Shown: positions 6,884-12,836 of the stretch, piece after piece
Position numbering within the stretch: position 1 is the first letter of the stretch
Layout of the letters: each line of letters starts with the position of its first letter
IMG/VR virus record: IMGVR_UViG_3300017726_000046
Coordinates: 1 to 30,753 of that record
From: a virus
Length of the DNA stretch: 30,753 bases
Reading direction: 5' to 3' (one strand)
Translations under genes and position numbers: made by a program
Notes under the pieces: model-generated
What the model saw: only the letters and a program-made list of their open reading frames with translations
What the model was told of the DNA's origin: nothing
The model's database searches: none

Positions 6884-8744
6884 GTGGGTGCCCCCGCTAG
6901 AATTACCCGATATTACGTCGGCTAAAAAGATTGCGATTGACGTCGAAACACGCGACCCGAACCTCAAATCAAACGGTCCGGGCTGGCCGACCGGTGACGG
7001 TGAGGTGGTTGGCTACGCCGTTGCAGTAGATGATTGGTCCGGTTACATCCCAATCCGCCACTTTGGCGGGGGAAACCTAGACGAAAAGGTGGTGAACCGC
7101 TGGTTAAAGAAAGTATTTGAGTGTCCCGCAGATAAAATCATGCACAACGCTCAATATGACTTGGGCTGGATTAAACAAATGGGCTTCACGGTCAACGGCC
7201 GGATCATCGACACGATGGTGGTGGCCTCGTTGCTGGACGAAAACCGATTTAGTTACAGCTTGAACGCTTTGGCTTACGACCACCTCAACAAAACAAAGTC
7301 TGAAAAGGCCCTTGTCGAAGCCGCCAGAGAGTTTGGCATCGACCCAAAAGCAGAAATGTGGAAAATGCCCGCCATGTATGTCGGCCCATATGCAGAAGCA
7401 GACGCCGAGCTAACGCTGGAGTTGTGGAACTATTTCTCCGTACAACTAGGCAAAGAAGATTTGTGGCCTATCGCAAACCTCGAACTCGACCTACTGCCTT
7501 GTCTGGTGGACATGACCATGCGTGGCGTCAGGGTTGACCAAAATCGTGTGGAGCGCACTCGAAATACCCTGCTCAAGCAGGAAAAAGAGGTGATGAAAGA
7601 AATAAAACGCTTGGCAGGCAGCGACGTAGAGATATGGGCGGCCCAATCTTTGGCTAAAGCGTTTGATAAACTCGACATAACTTATCCAAAAACAGAAAAG
7701 GGCGCACCGTCTTTTACCAAACTGTTCTTGTCAGAGCACGAACACCCGCTTTCCAAGCTGGTTGTGCAAGCTCGCAACCTCAACAAGACGTCCGGCACGT
7801 TTATTAACACAATAATGAAGCATTGTCGGGCCGATGGCCGCATACATTCGCACATAAACCAGATCAGGTCAGACGATGGCGGGACTGTTTCCGGGCGCAT
7901 ATCAATGTCCAACCCTAACTTGCAGCAAATCCCGGCCCGCGATCCCGTTATTGGACCCATGATCCGCAGTCTGTTTTTACCAGAAGAAGGCGACCAATGG
8001 GCGGCCATTGACTTTTCGCAGCAAGAACCACGCATCTTGGTGCATTACGCGCATGTTTATGGCAAATCACGCAACCTTGAGCTCGAAGGGGCGCAGGAAT
8101 TTGTAACCAAGTACAATGACGACCCAGACACTGACTTCCATACGATGGTTGCGGAGATGGCTAACATCCCCCGTAAGCAAGCCAAAACCATTAACCTTGG
8201 TATGATGTACGGCATGGGCGTGAATAAATTGTCCGAACAGCTAGATATTCCCGTCGAAGAAGCCAAATCGCTCATCAAGCAGTACCATACGCGGGTGCCG
8301 TTCGTAAAAGGATTGATGACGGGCGTGATGAACCGCCTTAATGACAAAGCCGCGAGCGGATCACTACGGTCCCTGCTTGGACGCAAGTGCCGCTTCGACC
8401 TCTGGGAGCCCGATACCTTCGCAATGCATAAGGCCATGCCTTACAAAGAAGCAATCGCGGAACACGGCGCAACGACCAGACTTAAACGGGCATATACTTA
8501 CAAGGCGCTGAACAGGCTTATCCAAGCGTCCGCCGCGGACATGACCAAGAAAGCCATGGTTGATCTGTACAAAAGCGGCAAGCTGCCCATGATTCAGGTG
8601 CACGATGAGATTGCCATGTCCGTAAAAAACATTGACGAGGCTAGAGAAGTTGCTACTATCATGGAGACAGCGGTTCCTTTAGAGGTTCCATCCAAATGCG
8701 ACATTGACCTTGGTCCGTCGTGGGGTGAAGCCAAAGAAGTGTAA
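6858..8744 (+). CDS. polA: Family A DNA polymerase with 3'-5' exonuclease
   Basis: This 628-residue replicative polymerase resembles E. coli Pol I without its 5' nuclease. The proofreading domain shows Exo I KIAIDVETRD (D28, E30), Exo II MHNAQYDLGW (D101) and Exo III YAEADAELTLEL (Y178, D182). Polymerase motif A is WAAIDFSQQEPRI (D385), motif B/O-helix is RKQAKTINLGMMYGMG (439-454) and motif C is MIQVHDEIAMS (H582, D583, E584). The residue equivalent to E. coli Phe762 is Leu447. The start is uncertain: GTG at 6840, ATG at 6858 or ATG at 6864 all lie inside the previous gene; 6858 is best spaced from GGGAT. A strong terminator follows the gene. Confidence 0.95.
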   Translation: MAMFAPKSEWVPPLELPDITSAKKIAIDVETRDPNLKSNGPGWPTGDGEVVGYAVAVDDWSGYIPIRHFGGGNLDEKVVNRWLKKVFECPADKIMHNAQYDLGWIKQMGFTVNGRIIDTMVVASLLDENRFSYSLNALAYDHLNKTKSEKALVEAAREFGIDPKAEMWKMPAMYVGPYAEADAELTLELWNYFSVQLGKEDLWPIANLELDLLPCLVDMTMRGVRVDQNRVERTRNTLLKQEKEVMKEIKRLAGSDVEIWAAQSLAKAFDKLDITYPKTEKGAPSFTKLFLSEHEHPLSKLVVQARNLNKTSGTFINTIMKHCRADGRIHSHINQIRSDDGGTVSGRISMSNPNLQQIPARDPVIGPMIRSLFLPEEGDQWAAIDFSQQEPRILVHYAHVYGKSRNLELEGAQEFVTKYNDDPDTDFHTMVAEMANIPRKQAKTINLGMMYGMGVNKLSEQLDIPVEEAKSLIKQYHTRVPFVKGLMTGVMNRLNDKAASGSLRSLLGRKCRFDLWEPDTFAMHKAMPYKEAIAEHGATTRLKRAYTYKALNRLIQASAADMTKKAMVDLYKSGKLPMIQVHDEIAMSVKNIDEAREVATIMETAVPLEVPSKCDIDLGPSWGEAKEV

Positions 8745-8765
8745 CCTCTTCTCCATACTGCTCGA

Positions 8766-8786
8766 TAGGTCCACGCCTGTGGCCTA
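8766..8786 (+). other. Hairpin just after polA
   Basis: TAGG-T-CCAC and GTGGCCTA form an 8-base-pair stem with one bulged T and a GCCT loop, 11 bases before the terminator hairpin. It lacks a T tract. It may protect the mRNA 3' end or slow polymerase. Confidence 0.4.
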
Positions 8787-8797
8787 CCTCAAAACTG

Positions 8798-8818
8798 CCC
8801 CGCTTCGGCGGGGTTTTT
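8798..8818 (+). terminator. UUCG intrinsic terminator of the replication operon
   Basis: CCCCGC (8798-8803), TTCG tetraloop and GCGGGG (8808-8813) followed by five T. This classic structure closes the operon that begins at 1713. Confidence 0.9.
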
Positions 8819-8834
8819 CTTGCACATTCCTATA

Positions 8835-8870
8835 TTATCGTATAATATCGTAGATATGCCGATATAATCG
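8835..8870. promoter_or_regulatory. Probable operator of the ribbon-helix-helix gene
   Basis: This AT-rich stretch carries ATATCG/TTATCG elements with TCG at 8838, 8848 and 8868, so they are 10 and 20 bases apart, plus an inverted CGATA at 8860-8864. TATCGTATA is a one-base variant of the TATCGCATA motif found before other accessory genes. It overlaps TATAAT-like -10 sequences. Autoregulation by the adjacent DNA-binding protein is inferred. Confidence 0.5.
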
Positions 8871-8880
8871 GAGAGGATTT

Positions 8881-9072
8881 ATGGACACAACGCGTTGGAA
8901 AAGCATTCTAGTGCCCCGAGAAATGTATGAAGAAGTAAAAATAATAGCCAAGGACGAGGGTAGAACCATTTCCGGGCAATTAAAAATGATTTTTGAGGGT
9001 TACAAAGAGGCAAAAACAGAAAATGAAACTGGAGGACAAGGGTCCTATACACCAGAGACTTATTCAAAATAA
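8881..9072 (+). CDS. Ribbon-helix-helix (Arc/MetJ-type) DNA-binding protein
   Basis: This 63-residue protein has the ribbon-helix-helix layout: a short beta strand WKSILVP (6-12), helix A EMYEEVKIIAKDEG, a turn and helix B TISGQLKMIFEGYKEA. The -VP-x(3-5)-hxxhxxhA- pattern followed by R/T-x-S is typical. Such proteins bind as dimers to short half-sites repeated about once per helical turn, which is what lies just upstream at 8835-8870. The ATG at 8881 follows GGAGAGG. The tail (after about residue 45) is polar and overlaps the next gene. It is the best candidate regulator of the repeated 10-base-spaced motif in this region. No toxin partner is obvious. Confidence 0.75.
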   Translation: MDTTRWKSILVPREMYEEVKIIAKDEGRTISGQLKMIFEGYKEAKTENETGGQGSYTPETYSK

Positions 9073-9208
9073 GTGTCCGGCTTGTGAGCAAGACTTGCAA
9101 ATCGTTGTAAAAGATGACGAAAAGCTGGTCCGAAAGTGCACTGTCTGCACCATGACTGTCGTAGATAATGTGCATACAGCCGAAGCACCATACAATATAT
9201 GCGATTAA
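9023..9208 (+). CDS. Small zinc-ribbon protein
   Basis: This 61-residue protein carries two CxxC knuckles, CPAC and CTVC, separated by a strand-rich 19-residue stretch, the layout of a zinc ribbon that could bind nucleic acid or a protein partner. The ATG at 9023 lies inside the upstream gene, with GAGG twelve bases before it; an alternative in-frame start at 8993 lacks a good ribosome-binding site. The 50-base overlap suggests coupled translation. No enzymatic motif is present, so function is unknown. Confidence 0.65.
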   Translation: MKLEDKGPIHQRLIQNKCPACEQDLQIVVKDDEKLVRKCTVCTMTVVDNVHTAEAPYNICD

Positions 9209-9239
9209 GTGTTGCAAATCGCATACCGGTATGCATAAT
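9198..9239 (+). promoter_or_regulatory. Promoter with inverted-repeat operator
   Basis: TTGCAA (9212-9217), a 16-base spacer and CATAAT (9234-9239) form a sigma70-like promoter. A perfect inverted repeat, TATGCGATT (9198-9206) and AATCGCATA (9217-9225), overlaps the -35. A perfect 14-base palindrome GCATACCGGTATGC (9221-9234) fills the spacer. This is the clearest symmetric form of the motif repeated before other accessory genes. Confidence 0.6.
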
Positions 9240-9277
9240 GGCGTCAGATGGTTTTCGGATCATCCTCCGTAGTTAGC

Positions 9278-9306
9278 CCCGGTTCGGTTGCCCCCGGCCG
9301 GGGCGT
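9278..9306. other. GC-rich hairpin in leader
   Basis: GCCCCGG (about 9278) and CCGGGGC (ending about 9306) can pair, with an inner CCCCGGCCGGGG alternative. It lies between the promoter at 9212-9239 and the gene at 9327. Without a long T tract it is a leader structure rather than a clear terminator. Confidence 0.4.
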
Positions 9307-9326
9307 TTACGTTAAGGAGATAAAAC

Positions 9327-9551
9327 ATGGATGTACCACAAAAAGTCTTTGTAAATGGACTTATTGCCAAAAAACCACGCGAAACAGCCCCCGATTGGAT
9401 CAAATGTAACCTCAGTGTCAAGCGACAGGACCTTGCGGCGTGGCTCGCGGAGCAAGACGGCGATTGGATTAACATTCAAGTGTGTGAAAGCCGCAACGGT
9501 AAGTGGTATGCCGAGGTAGATAACTGGAAACCAAAAGAGCCTACAGACTAA
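9327..9551 (+). CDS. Conserved small phage protein, function unknown
   Basis: This 74-residue soluble protein starts at an ATG with AAGGAG eight bases upstream, so it is very likely translated. The pattern WIKCNLSVKRQDLAAWL, then WINIQVCESRNGKWYAEVD, suggests a small alpha/beta fold. The combination (a strand, a helix with AAWLAEQ, two strands, a closing DNWKP) recurs in hypothetical proteins of marine phages, but no function is known to me. It is monocistronic or first in line behind the inverted-repeat promoter. Confidence 0.75.
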   Translation: MDVPQKVFVNGLIAKKPRETAPDWIKCNLSVKRQDLAAWLAEQDGDWINIQVCESRNGKWYAEVDNWKPKEPTD

Positions 9552-9598
9552 TTGCAAAAAAAATGTTACGATCAACGTGAAACAAAAGGTTTTATGCG

Positions 9599-9856
9599 TT
9601 GACTGAAGACAAAATTAAAGACGATTTCTTTGATGCCTGCGATATGACGGCCGATCTTCTTATTGAATTTGATCGACTGGGCCTCGAACGTGGGCCCGCG
9701 CTCGGCGGAGCGTTAACACAGATACTTTCCTACCTCATGGCGGTGTCCCCAGACAAAACATCCGCCATGACAATGCTCTCTTCATGCCTGTCAAATGCAG
9801 CAATAAACCATGATGAGAGGCAACAAACACATGAAAGTAACGAACTTTTACATTAA
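9599..9856 (+). CDS. Small helical hypothetical protein (TTG start)
   Basis: This 85-residue mostly helical acidic protein has an amphipathic N-terminal half (FFDACDMTADLLIEFDRLGLE) and a more hydrophobic middle, ALGGALTQILSYLMAVS. The first usable codon is TTG at 9599, with AAGG about twelve bases upstream, so the start is weak. A TATGCG half-motif lies directly before it. The gene ends 3 bases before the TTGACT promoter region begins. No family recognised; moderately sure it is real because the codon pattern is regular and nothing else fills the gap. Confidence 0.5.
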   Translation: MTEDKIKDDFFDACDMTADLLIEFDRLGLERGPALGGALTQILSYLMAVSPDKTSAMTMLSSCLSNAAINHDERQQTHESNELLH

Positions 9857-9858
9857 AG

Positions 9859-9886
9859 TTGACTTTATCGCATATATTACTATACT
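9859..9886 (+). promoter_or_regulatory. Promoter carrying TATCGCATA in its spacer
   Basis: TTGACT (9859-9864), 16 bases, TATACT (9881-9886). The spacer holds TATCGCATA (9866-9874). The 16-base TTGACTTTATCGCATA is repeated exactly in the promoter at 11911. It drives the cluster that begins at 9917. Confidence 0.7.
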
Positions 9887-9916
9887 TCTCTCATTGTTAA
9901 ACTATGGAGAAGTAAA

Positions 9917-10294
9917 ATGGCGAAGAAAAAGCACACTTTAACTAAACGTGACATCTGTGAGATGTACGACATCAAGCCGCAAAAGCTTGAGTATCACATT
10001 ACCAAAACAACCACGAAGCGCAGCCCACACGCCTTCCCGGAAGGTGTAATGATTGGCGGCAAGCGGCATTACAATAAAGCAGAAGTAGCTGCGTATGCCA
10101 AATCAAACACCACGTTCCAAAAACCGTCCCGCACAACAAACGGCGAAGCGCAAGCGGCCGACGCTGCGTTGATGGGTCTTATGGAAGACATGGAGAAAGA
10201 TATGGAAACGTTGTGGTCTAAACACAAAAACCATATTCTTTTGGCAATCGCTGCGGTTATCGTAGTGGGTATCATTGTTGGGGTGGGCCTATGA
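9917..10294 (+). CDS. HTH protein with C-terminal membrane anchor
   Basis: This 125-residue protein combines an N-terminal winged-HTH-like segment of the MerR/excisionase sort (TLTKRDICEMYDIKPQKLEYHI at 7-28, then ...MIGGKRHYNKAEVAAYAK at 45-62) with a helical linker (87-103). It ends in a single strongly hydrophobic segment, ILLAIAAVIVVGIIVGVGL (107-125). It should therefore sit in the inner membrane with its DNA-binding domain in the cytoplasm. The ATG follows ACTATGGAGAAG, the ribosome-binding stretch shared by the accessory cassettes. It overlaps the next gene by ATGA. It might tether phage DNA to the membrane, or act as a membrane-bound regulator or anti-host factor; these roles are inference. 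Confidence 0.8.
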   Translation: MAKKKHTLTKRDICEMYDIKPQKLEYHITKTTTKRSPHAFPEGVMIGGKRHYNKAEVAAYAKSNTTFQKPSRTTNGEAQAADAALMGLMEDMEKDMETLWSKHKNHILLAIAAVIVVGIIVGVGL

Positions 10295-10494
10295 CTTATC
10301 TACACTTTGGTCAGTCCGAAGAGGAAAATTTTAAAGAATACCAAGCAGGCAGAGTGGCAGCGTTTAAAGAAATGGCGCAAAATGATTTTGACGTCTTTGC
10401 TGCGCTCAAATTGTTTGAGAGTGACCCGGCAGACACTCCGTTCCAACTTGGTTATTTGCGAGAGTTAGAGGAGAAAGTATCGGGCCATGCTTGA
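10291..10494 (+). CDS. Small acidic hypothetical protein
   Basis: This 67-residue acidic, helical protein has no cysteines or membrane segment. ATGA overlap with the anchored HTH gene and an 8-base overlap with the next gene place it in the same transcription unit. No family recognised. Confidence 0.65.
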   Translation: MTYLHFGQSEEENFKEYQAGRVAAFKEMAQNDFDVFAALKLFESDPADTPFQLGYLRELEEKVSGHA

Positions 10495-10723
10495 ATATTT
10501 CACCGCCCTTGTCCTTTCGTACACTATTGATAGCCACACCGTTAATACGACGGTGTGGTTTAAATCCGAAAAACATTGTCATCAAGCTATGCAACTCAAC
10601 ATAGCACAACCCTTGTATGACAACCTATACGACCTCTACGGCAACGACATAATGATGCACTGCGTGGTTTCGGACAAAATATCAAAAAAACCAATCCGAC
10701 CCAAATTAAGGCCAACAGAATGA
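10487..10723 (+). CDS. Small, possibly exported protein
   Basis: This 78-residue protein begins with a hydrophobic stretch (MLEYFTALVLSYTI), followed by a beta-rich region and two cysteines (HCHQ and MHCVV) that could form a disulphide if exported. The tail is basic (KISKKPIRPKLRP). The overall layout resembles the truncated gene at the left edge of the window. It starts with ATG at 10487 within the preceding gene, with GAGGAG about ten bases upstream, and its stop overlaps the next start (ATGA). The signal segment is short, so export is uncertain. Confidence 0.6.
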   Translation: MLEYFTALVLSYTIDSHTVNTTVWFKSEKHCHQAMQLNIAQPLYDNLYDLYGNDIMMHCVVSDKISKKPIRPKLRPTE

Positions 10724-10872
10724 CATGCCCAGATTGCGACGGTGATGGCTACATCGAATACGACATAGCCAAACCACATAACTTCCACAGAGATATAGGA
10801 TATATCGAAACCGTTACCGAAACGTGCCCCACGTGCCTCGGTGACGGCGAAGTGGAAGACGATGACGAATAA
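10720..10872 (+). CDS. DnaJ-type zinc-finger microprotein
   Basis: This 50-residue protein contains two CxxCxGxG repeats, CPDCDGDG (3-10) and CPTCLGDG (36-43). These are the repeat unit of the DnaJ cysteine-rich domain, where two of them bind one zinc ion. The J domain is absent, so it cannot stimulate DnaK in the usual way. It may bind unfolded protein or compete with host DnaJ. ATGA overlap with the upstream stop and an 11-base overlap with the next gene support translation. The acidic tail EVEDDDE ends the protein. Confidence 0.7.
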   Translation: MTCPDCDGDGYIEYDIAKPHNFHRDIGYIETVTETCPTCLGDGEVEDDDE

Positions 10873-11062
10873 AATCACGGTGACCTTTACGCCAGCCGCG
10901 GGTATCGGACCCGTTGTCGTATACGATAACCTCAAAGAATGGGATTACTCCGCGGCCCACGGGCTCATGGTTGAGCTAAATACCGGCGACGTCATCATGC
11001 TTAACGCTTCCTATGTCGTCGGCCTTGTCTACAACGATAAACCAGAGGAAGAAAATGAATAA
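10862..11062 (+). CDS. Small beta-rich hypothetical protein
   Basis: This 66-residue protein (ITVTFTPAAG..., then LMVELNTGDVIMLNASYVVGLVYN) has alternating hydrophobic strands that suggest a small beta barrel. The ATG at 10862 has GGAAG about ten bases upstream and lies inside the preceding gene. It overlaps the following gene by 8 bases. Function unknown. Confidence 0.7.
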   Translation: MTNKITVTFTPAAGIGPVVVYDNLKEWDYSAAHGLMVELNTGDVIMLNASYVVGLVYNDKPEEENE

Positions 11063-11363
11063 CGACCTCAAAGAAAGATGGTGGGCGTGGCACAAAGAAA
11101 ACCCAGAGTTTTACGAACTCTTCAAACGCTTCACATTCGAAGCCATCGAACGCGGACACAAACGACTATCAGCTTGGCTCGTATGTAACCGCATCAGATG
11201 GGAAACCATGATCGTTACAACAGGTAACGAATACAAAATATCAAACGACTTCATTGCACTCTATGCCCGCCTGTTCATGCACCACTACCCACAGTACAAA
11301 GGCTTCTTCCGCACAAAACCAATGAAGCGCGTCTTCATAGCAGGAGAACACGACCTTGGATAA
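11055..11363 (+). CDS. Conserved phage protein rich in aromatic residues
   Basis: This 102-residue soluble basic protein is dense in Trp, Phe and Tyr (ERWWAWHKENPEFYELFKRF at 6-25, then SAWLVCNRIRWETM). Proteins with the WxWHKENPxxYELFxRF opening recur in phage accessory regions, with no function known to me. GAGGAAG precedes the ATG. It is coupled to both neighbours by 8-base overlaps. Codons end mostly in C, unlike the G/T-ending codons of the terminase and portal genes. Confidence 0.75.
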   Translation: MNNDLKERWWAWHKENPEFYELFKRFTFEAIERGHKRLSAWLVCNRIRWETMIVTTGNEYKISNDFIALYARLFMHHYPQYKGFFRTKPMKRVFIAGEHDLG

Positions 11364-11640
11364 ACGACCCCTCTACACCAGAACACCCGACGGCAGCCTC
11401 ACAACAAAAGGATGCATCGACCTCTGCACATACTGGCTCAACGAAGCCGAATGGGAAGACAACTCAGAAGATGCCGCACAATGGCAACAACTCCTCAAAG
11501 GCTTCCTACTCGAACAGGACCTCGGCCTCTACGCTTGGACCTCATGCCCCATCATCGAAAATAAACTCAAAGAAGACGACGCGTGGACCGCGGCCTACGT
11601 GCCATGGGAAGACCGACGCATTCTGCAAGACAACTGCTAA
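11356..11640 (+). CDS. Hypothetical acidic protein (TTG start)
   Basis: This 94-residue acidic helical protein has three cysteines and many Trp residues. It starts with TTG at 11356, supported by AGGAG ten bases upstream, and overlaps the previous gene by 8 bases. No family recognised. It is followed 11 bases later by the next gene in the cluster. Confidence 0.65.
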   Translation: MDKRPLYTRTPDGSLTTKGCIDLCTYWLNEAEWEDNSEDAAQWQQLLKGFLLEQDLGLYAWTSCPIIENKLKEDDAWTAAYVPWEDRRILQDNC

Positions 11641-11651
11641 AGGAGAACATC

Positions 11652-11864
11652 ATGGTAAAACTCAAACACATTAAAAAAGATCAAGGCGGACCACCCGACT
11701 ATTATTACGTCATGCCTAACGGCGACCGCATCGACATCTCCGTCTCACGATACCCAGACGGGAACCGATACACTTGCGCTTTGCCCACGCCCCACGGCGT
11801 TCAAACATTCTACAAAATGACGCACCTCAAAGATTACCTCTTCGAACACTTCGAAGCCGACTAA
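11652..11864 (+). CDS. Small hypothetical protein, last of the cluster
   Basis: This 70-residue protein shows a strand-rich pattern (YYYVMPNGDRIDISVSRYPDGNRYTCALP) that could be a small beta sheet, then a short helix. AGGAGAAC lies directly before the ATG. No terminator was seen after it, so transcription may continue into the next cassette. Confidence 0.7.
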   Translation: MVKLKHIKKDQGGPPDYYYVMPNGDRIDISVSRYPDGNRYTCALPTPHGVQTFYKMTHLKDYLFEHFEAD

Positions 11865-11910
11865 CCCGTACTCTTCTTCGAAACGACTTAACTTTTGAAA
11901 AAATTAGGTC

Positions 11911-11939
11911 TTGACTTTATCGCATACATCTGATAGTAT
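11911..11939 (+). promoter_or_regulatory. Promoter carrying TATCGCATA in its spacer
   Basis: TTGACT (11911-11916), a 17-base spacer with TATCGCATA (11918-11926), and TAGTAT (11934-11939). Its first 16 bases are identical to the promoter at 9859. It is followed by two leader hairpins and the protease-like gene. Confidence 0.7.
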
Positions 11940-11947
11940 GGTCTTGT

Positions 11948-11986
11948 CGATGGGATGAGCCCATCGGCTGGGGCGGGCAAGCCCCA
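11948..11986 (+). other. Double leader hairpin
   Basis: CGATGGG-ATGAG-CCCATCG (11948-11966) is a perfect 7-pair stem. TGGGGC-GGGCAA-GCCCCA (11969-11986) is a 6-pair stem with the GGGCAA loop found in two other cassette leaders. Neither has a T tract. A GGACC/GGTCC inverted repeat follows at 12003-12014. This may be a regulatory or stabilising 5' leader. Confidence 0.55.
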
Positions 11987-12034
11987 ACGCTATTTGACAA
12001 TGGACCACGGTCCTACATACTACGGAGGTTCACC

Positions 12035-12496
12035 ATGAGTGAAACCAAACCTAACCCTGTTTTCGTTTACAACGATGGAGGCCGAAAGGCCGCAGGCTAT
12101 AAAGGTAGCGCAGGAGACTGCGTTTGCCGAGCCATCGCCATCGCAGCGCAACGCCCATACCAAGAAGTCTACGACAGATTGGCAGAAGGCAACGCAACAC
12201 AACGTAAATCAAAACACTCGGGCAAACGGTCACGATCCGCTCGCAACGGCATTAACACCCAACGCAAATGGTTCAAAGACTATATGCTCGAACTTGGTTT
12301 CATCTGGACCCCCACCATGCAAATCGGCAGTGGGTGCCAAACCCACCTCACCGCCGACGAGTTGCCAACAGGCCGTCTGGTCTGCAATGTCTCCCGACAT
12401 TACGTGGCAGTGATCGACGGTGTCATCAACGACACCTACGATTGCTCCCGTAACGGCAAACGATGCGTGTACGGGTACTGGGTGATGAACGCCTAA
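12035..12496 (+). CDS. Papain-like cysteine protease-like protein
   Basis: This 153-residue protein has the order Cys, His, Asp expected of a papain-like or C39-type fold. A nucleophile candidate lies in SAGDCVCRAIAIAA (C29, start of a helix), the histidine in SRHYVAVIDG (H122, start of a strand) and an Asp in INDTYD (D133 or D136). A basic insert (57-78) lies between them. Proteins with GDCxxRAIAIA...HxVAVxDG are recurrent in phages; their substrates are not known to me. There is no signal peptide, so it acts inside the cell, perhaps on host or phage proteins. It has its own promoter, leader, ACTACGGAGG ribosome-binding stretch and terminator. Confidence 0.75.
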   Translation: MSETKPNPVFVYNDGGRKAAGYKGSAGDCVCRAIAIAAQRPYQEVYDRLAEGNATQRKSKHSGKRSRSARNGINTQRKWFKDYMLELGFIWTPTMQIGSGCQTHLTADELPTGRLVCNVSRHYVAVIDGVINDTYDCSRNGKRCVYGYWVMNA

Positions 12497-12506
12497 CAAC
12501 ACAAGG

Positions 12507-12544
12507 CTCGCGGTCCAATGCTCACGGATCGCGGGTCTTTTTTT
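12507..12544 (+). terminator. Intrinsic terminator after the protease-like gene
   Basis: CTCGCGGTCC (12507-12516) pairs with GGATCGCGGG (12526-12535), ten pairs including two G-T, then a run of seven T (12538-12544). Confidence 0.85.
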
Positions 12545-12836
12545 ATGGTCACATCCTTTATATAGGATTTGAAATATAAAAAATATTTTTTCACTAAAAT
12601 ATGCCGTAACCGGTGTAACCGTGTAACTTTGGGCAAATTCTCTTTTATATATATAGACTTAGACAGTTACATAAGTGAAAAACAAATATGTAACGTAACC
12701 AGAGTTTATGTAACCTTTAAATCAAAAAGTGCGTTAAGCGGCCTCAGAAATTTTTTTTCAAAAAAATATTTTTCTGGCTATATATAAAGGAAAGCGCTAT
12801 TTTAAGAAAACTATCGTTAATTAACTAGGCTTGAAC
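12545..12836. other. AT-rich gap with GTAAC elements
   Basis: No gene is supported in this interval. It is very AT-rich and holds GTAAC at 12606, 12615, 12623, 12690, 12695 and 12720 plus inverted GTTAC at 12666, several extended to TGTAACC. Tracts of A and T, TATATATA runs and an imperfect A/T hairpin near 12747-12778 follow, just before the terS gene. It could be a replication origin with iterons, a packaging start site near terS or a strong regulated promoter; the sequence does not decide. Confidence 0.5.

Noticed and set aside
9060-9263. 67-codon leftward open frame with an ACTACGGAGG-like ribosome-binding site
   Set aside because: Antisense to the zinc-ribbon gene, with a protein composition typical of shadow frames. 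The leader itself is kept as a finding.
9243-9311. Possible tRNA suggested by GGTTCGGTT and flanking GC pairs
   Set aside because: No acceptor stem, D arm or anticodon arm can be drawn with correct spacing.
11994-12021. Second promoter TTGACA-16-CATACT before the protease-like gene
   Set aside because: The start site would fall after the ribosome-binding stretch, leaving almost no leader; the promoter at 11911 fits better.
12747-12778. A/T-rich hairpin as an intrinsic terminator
   Set aside because: The stem contains several mismatches and no GC; a real terminator already closes the upstream gene at 12507-12544.
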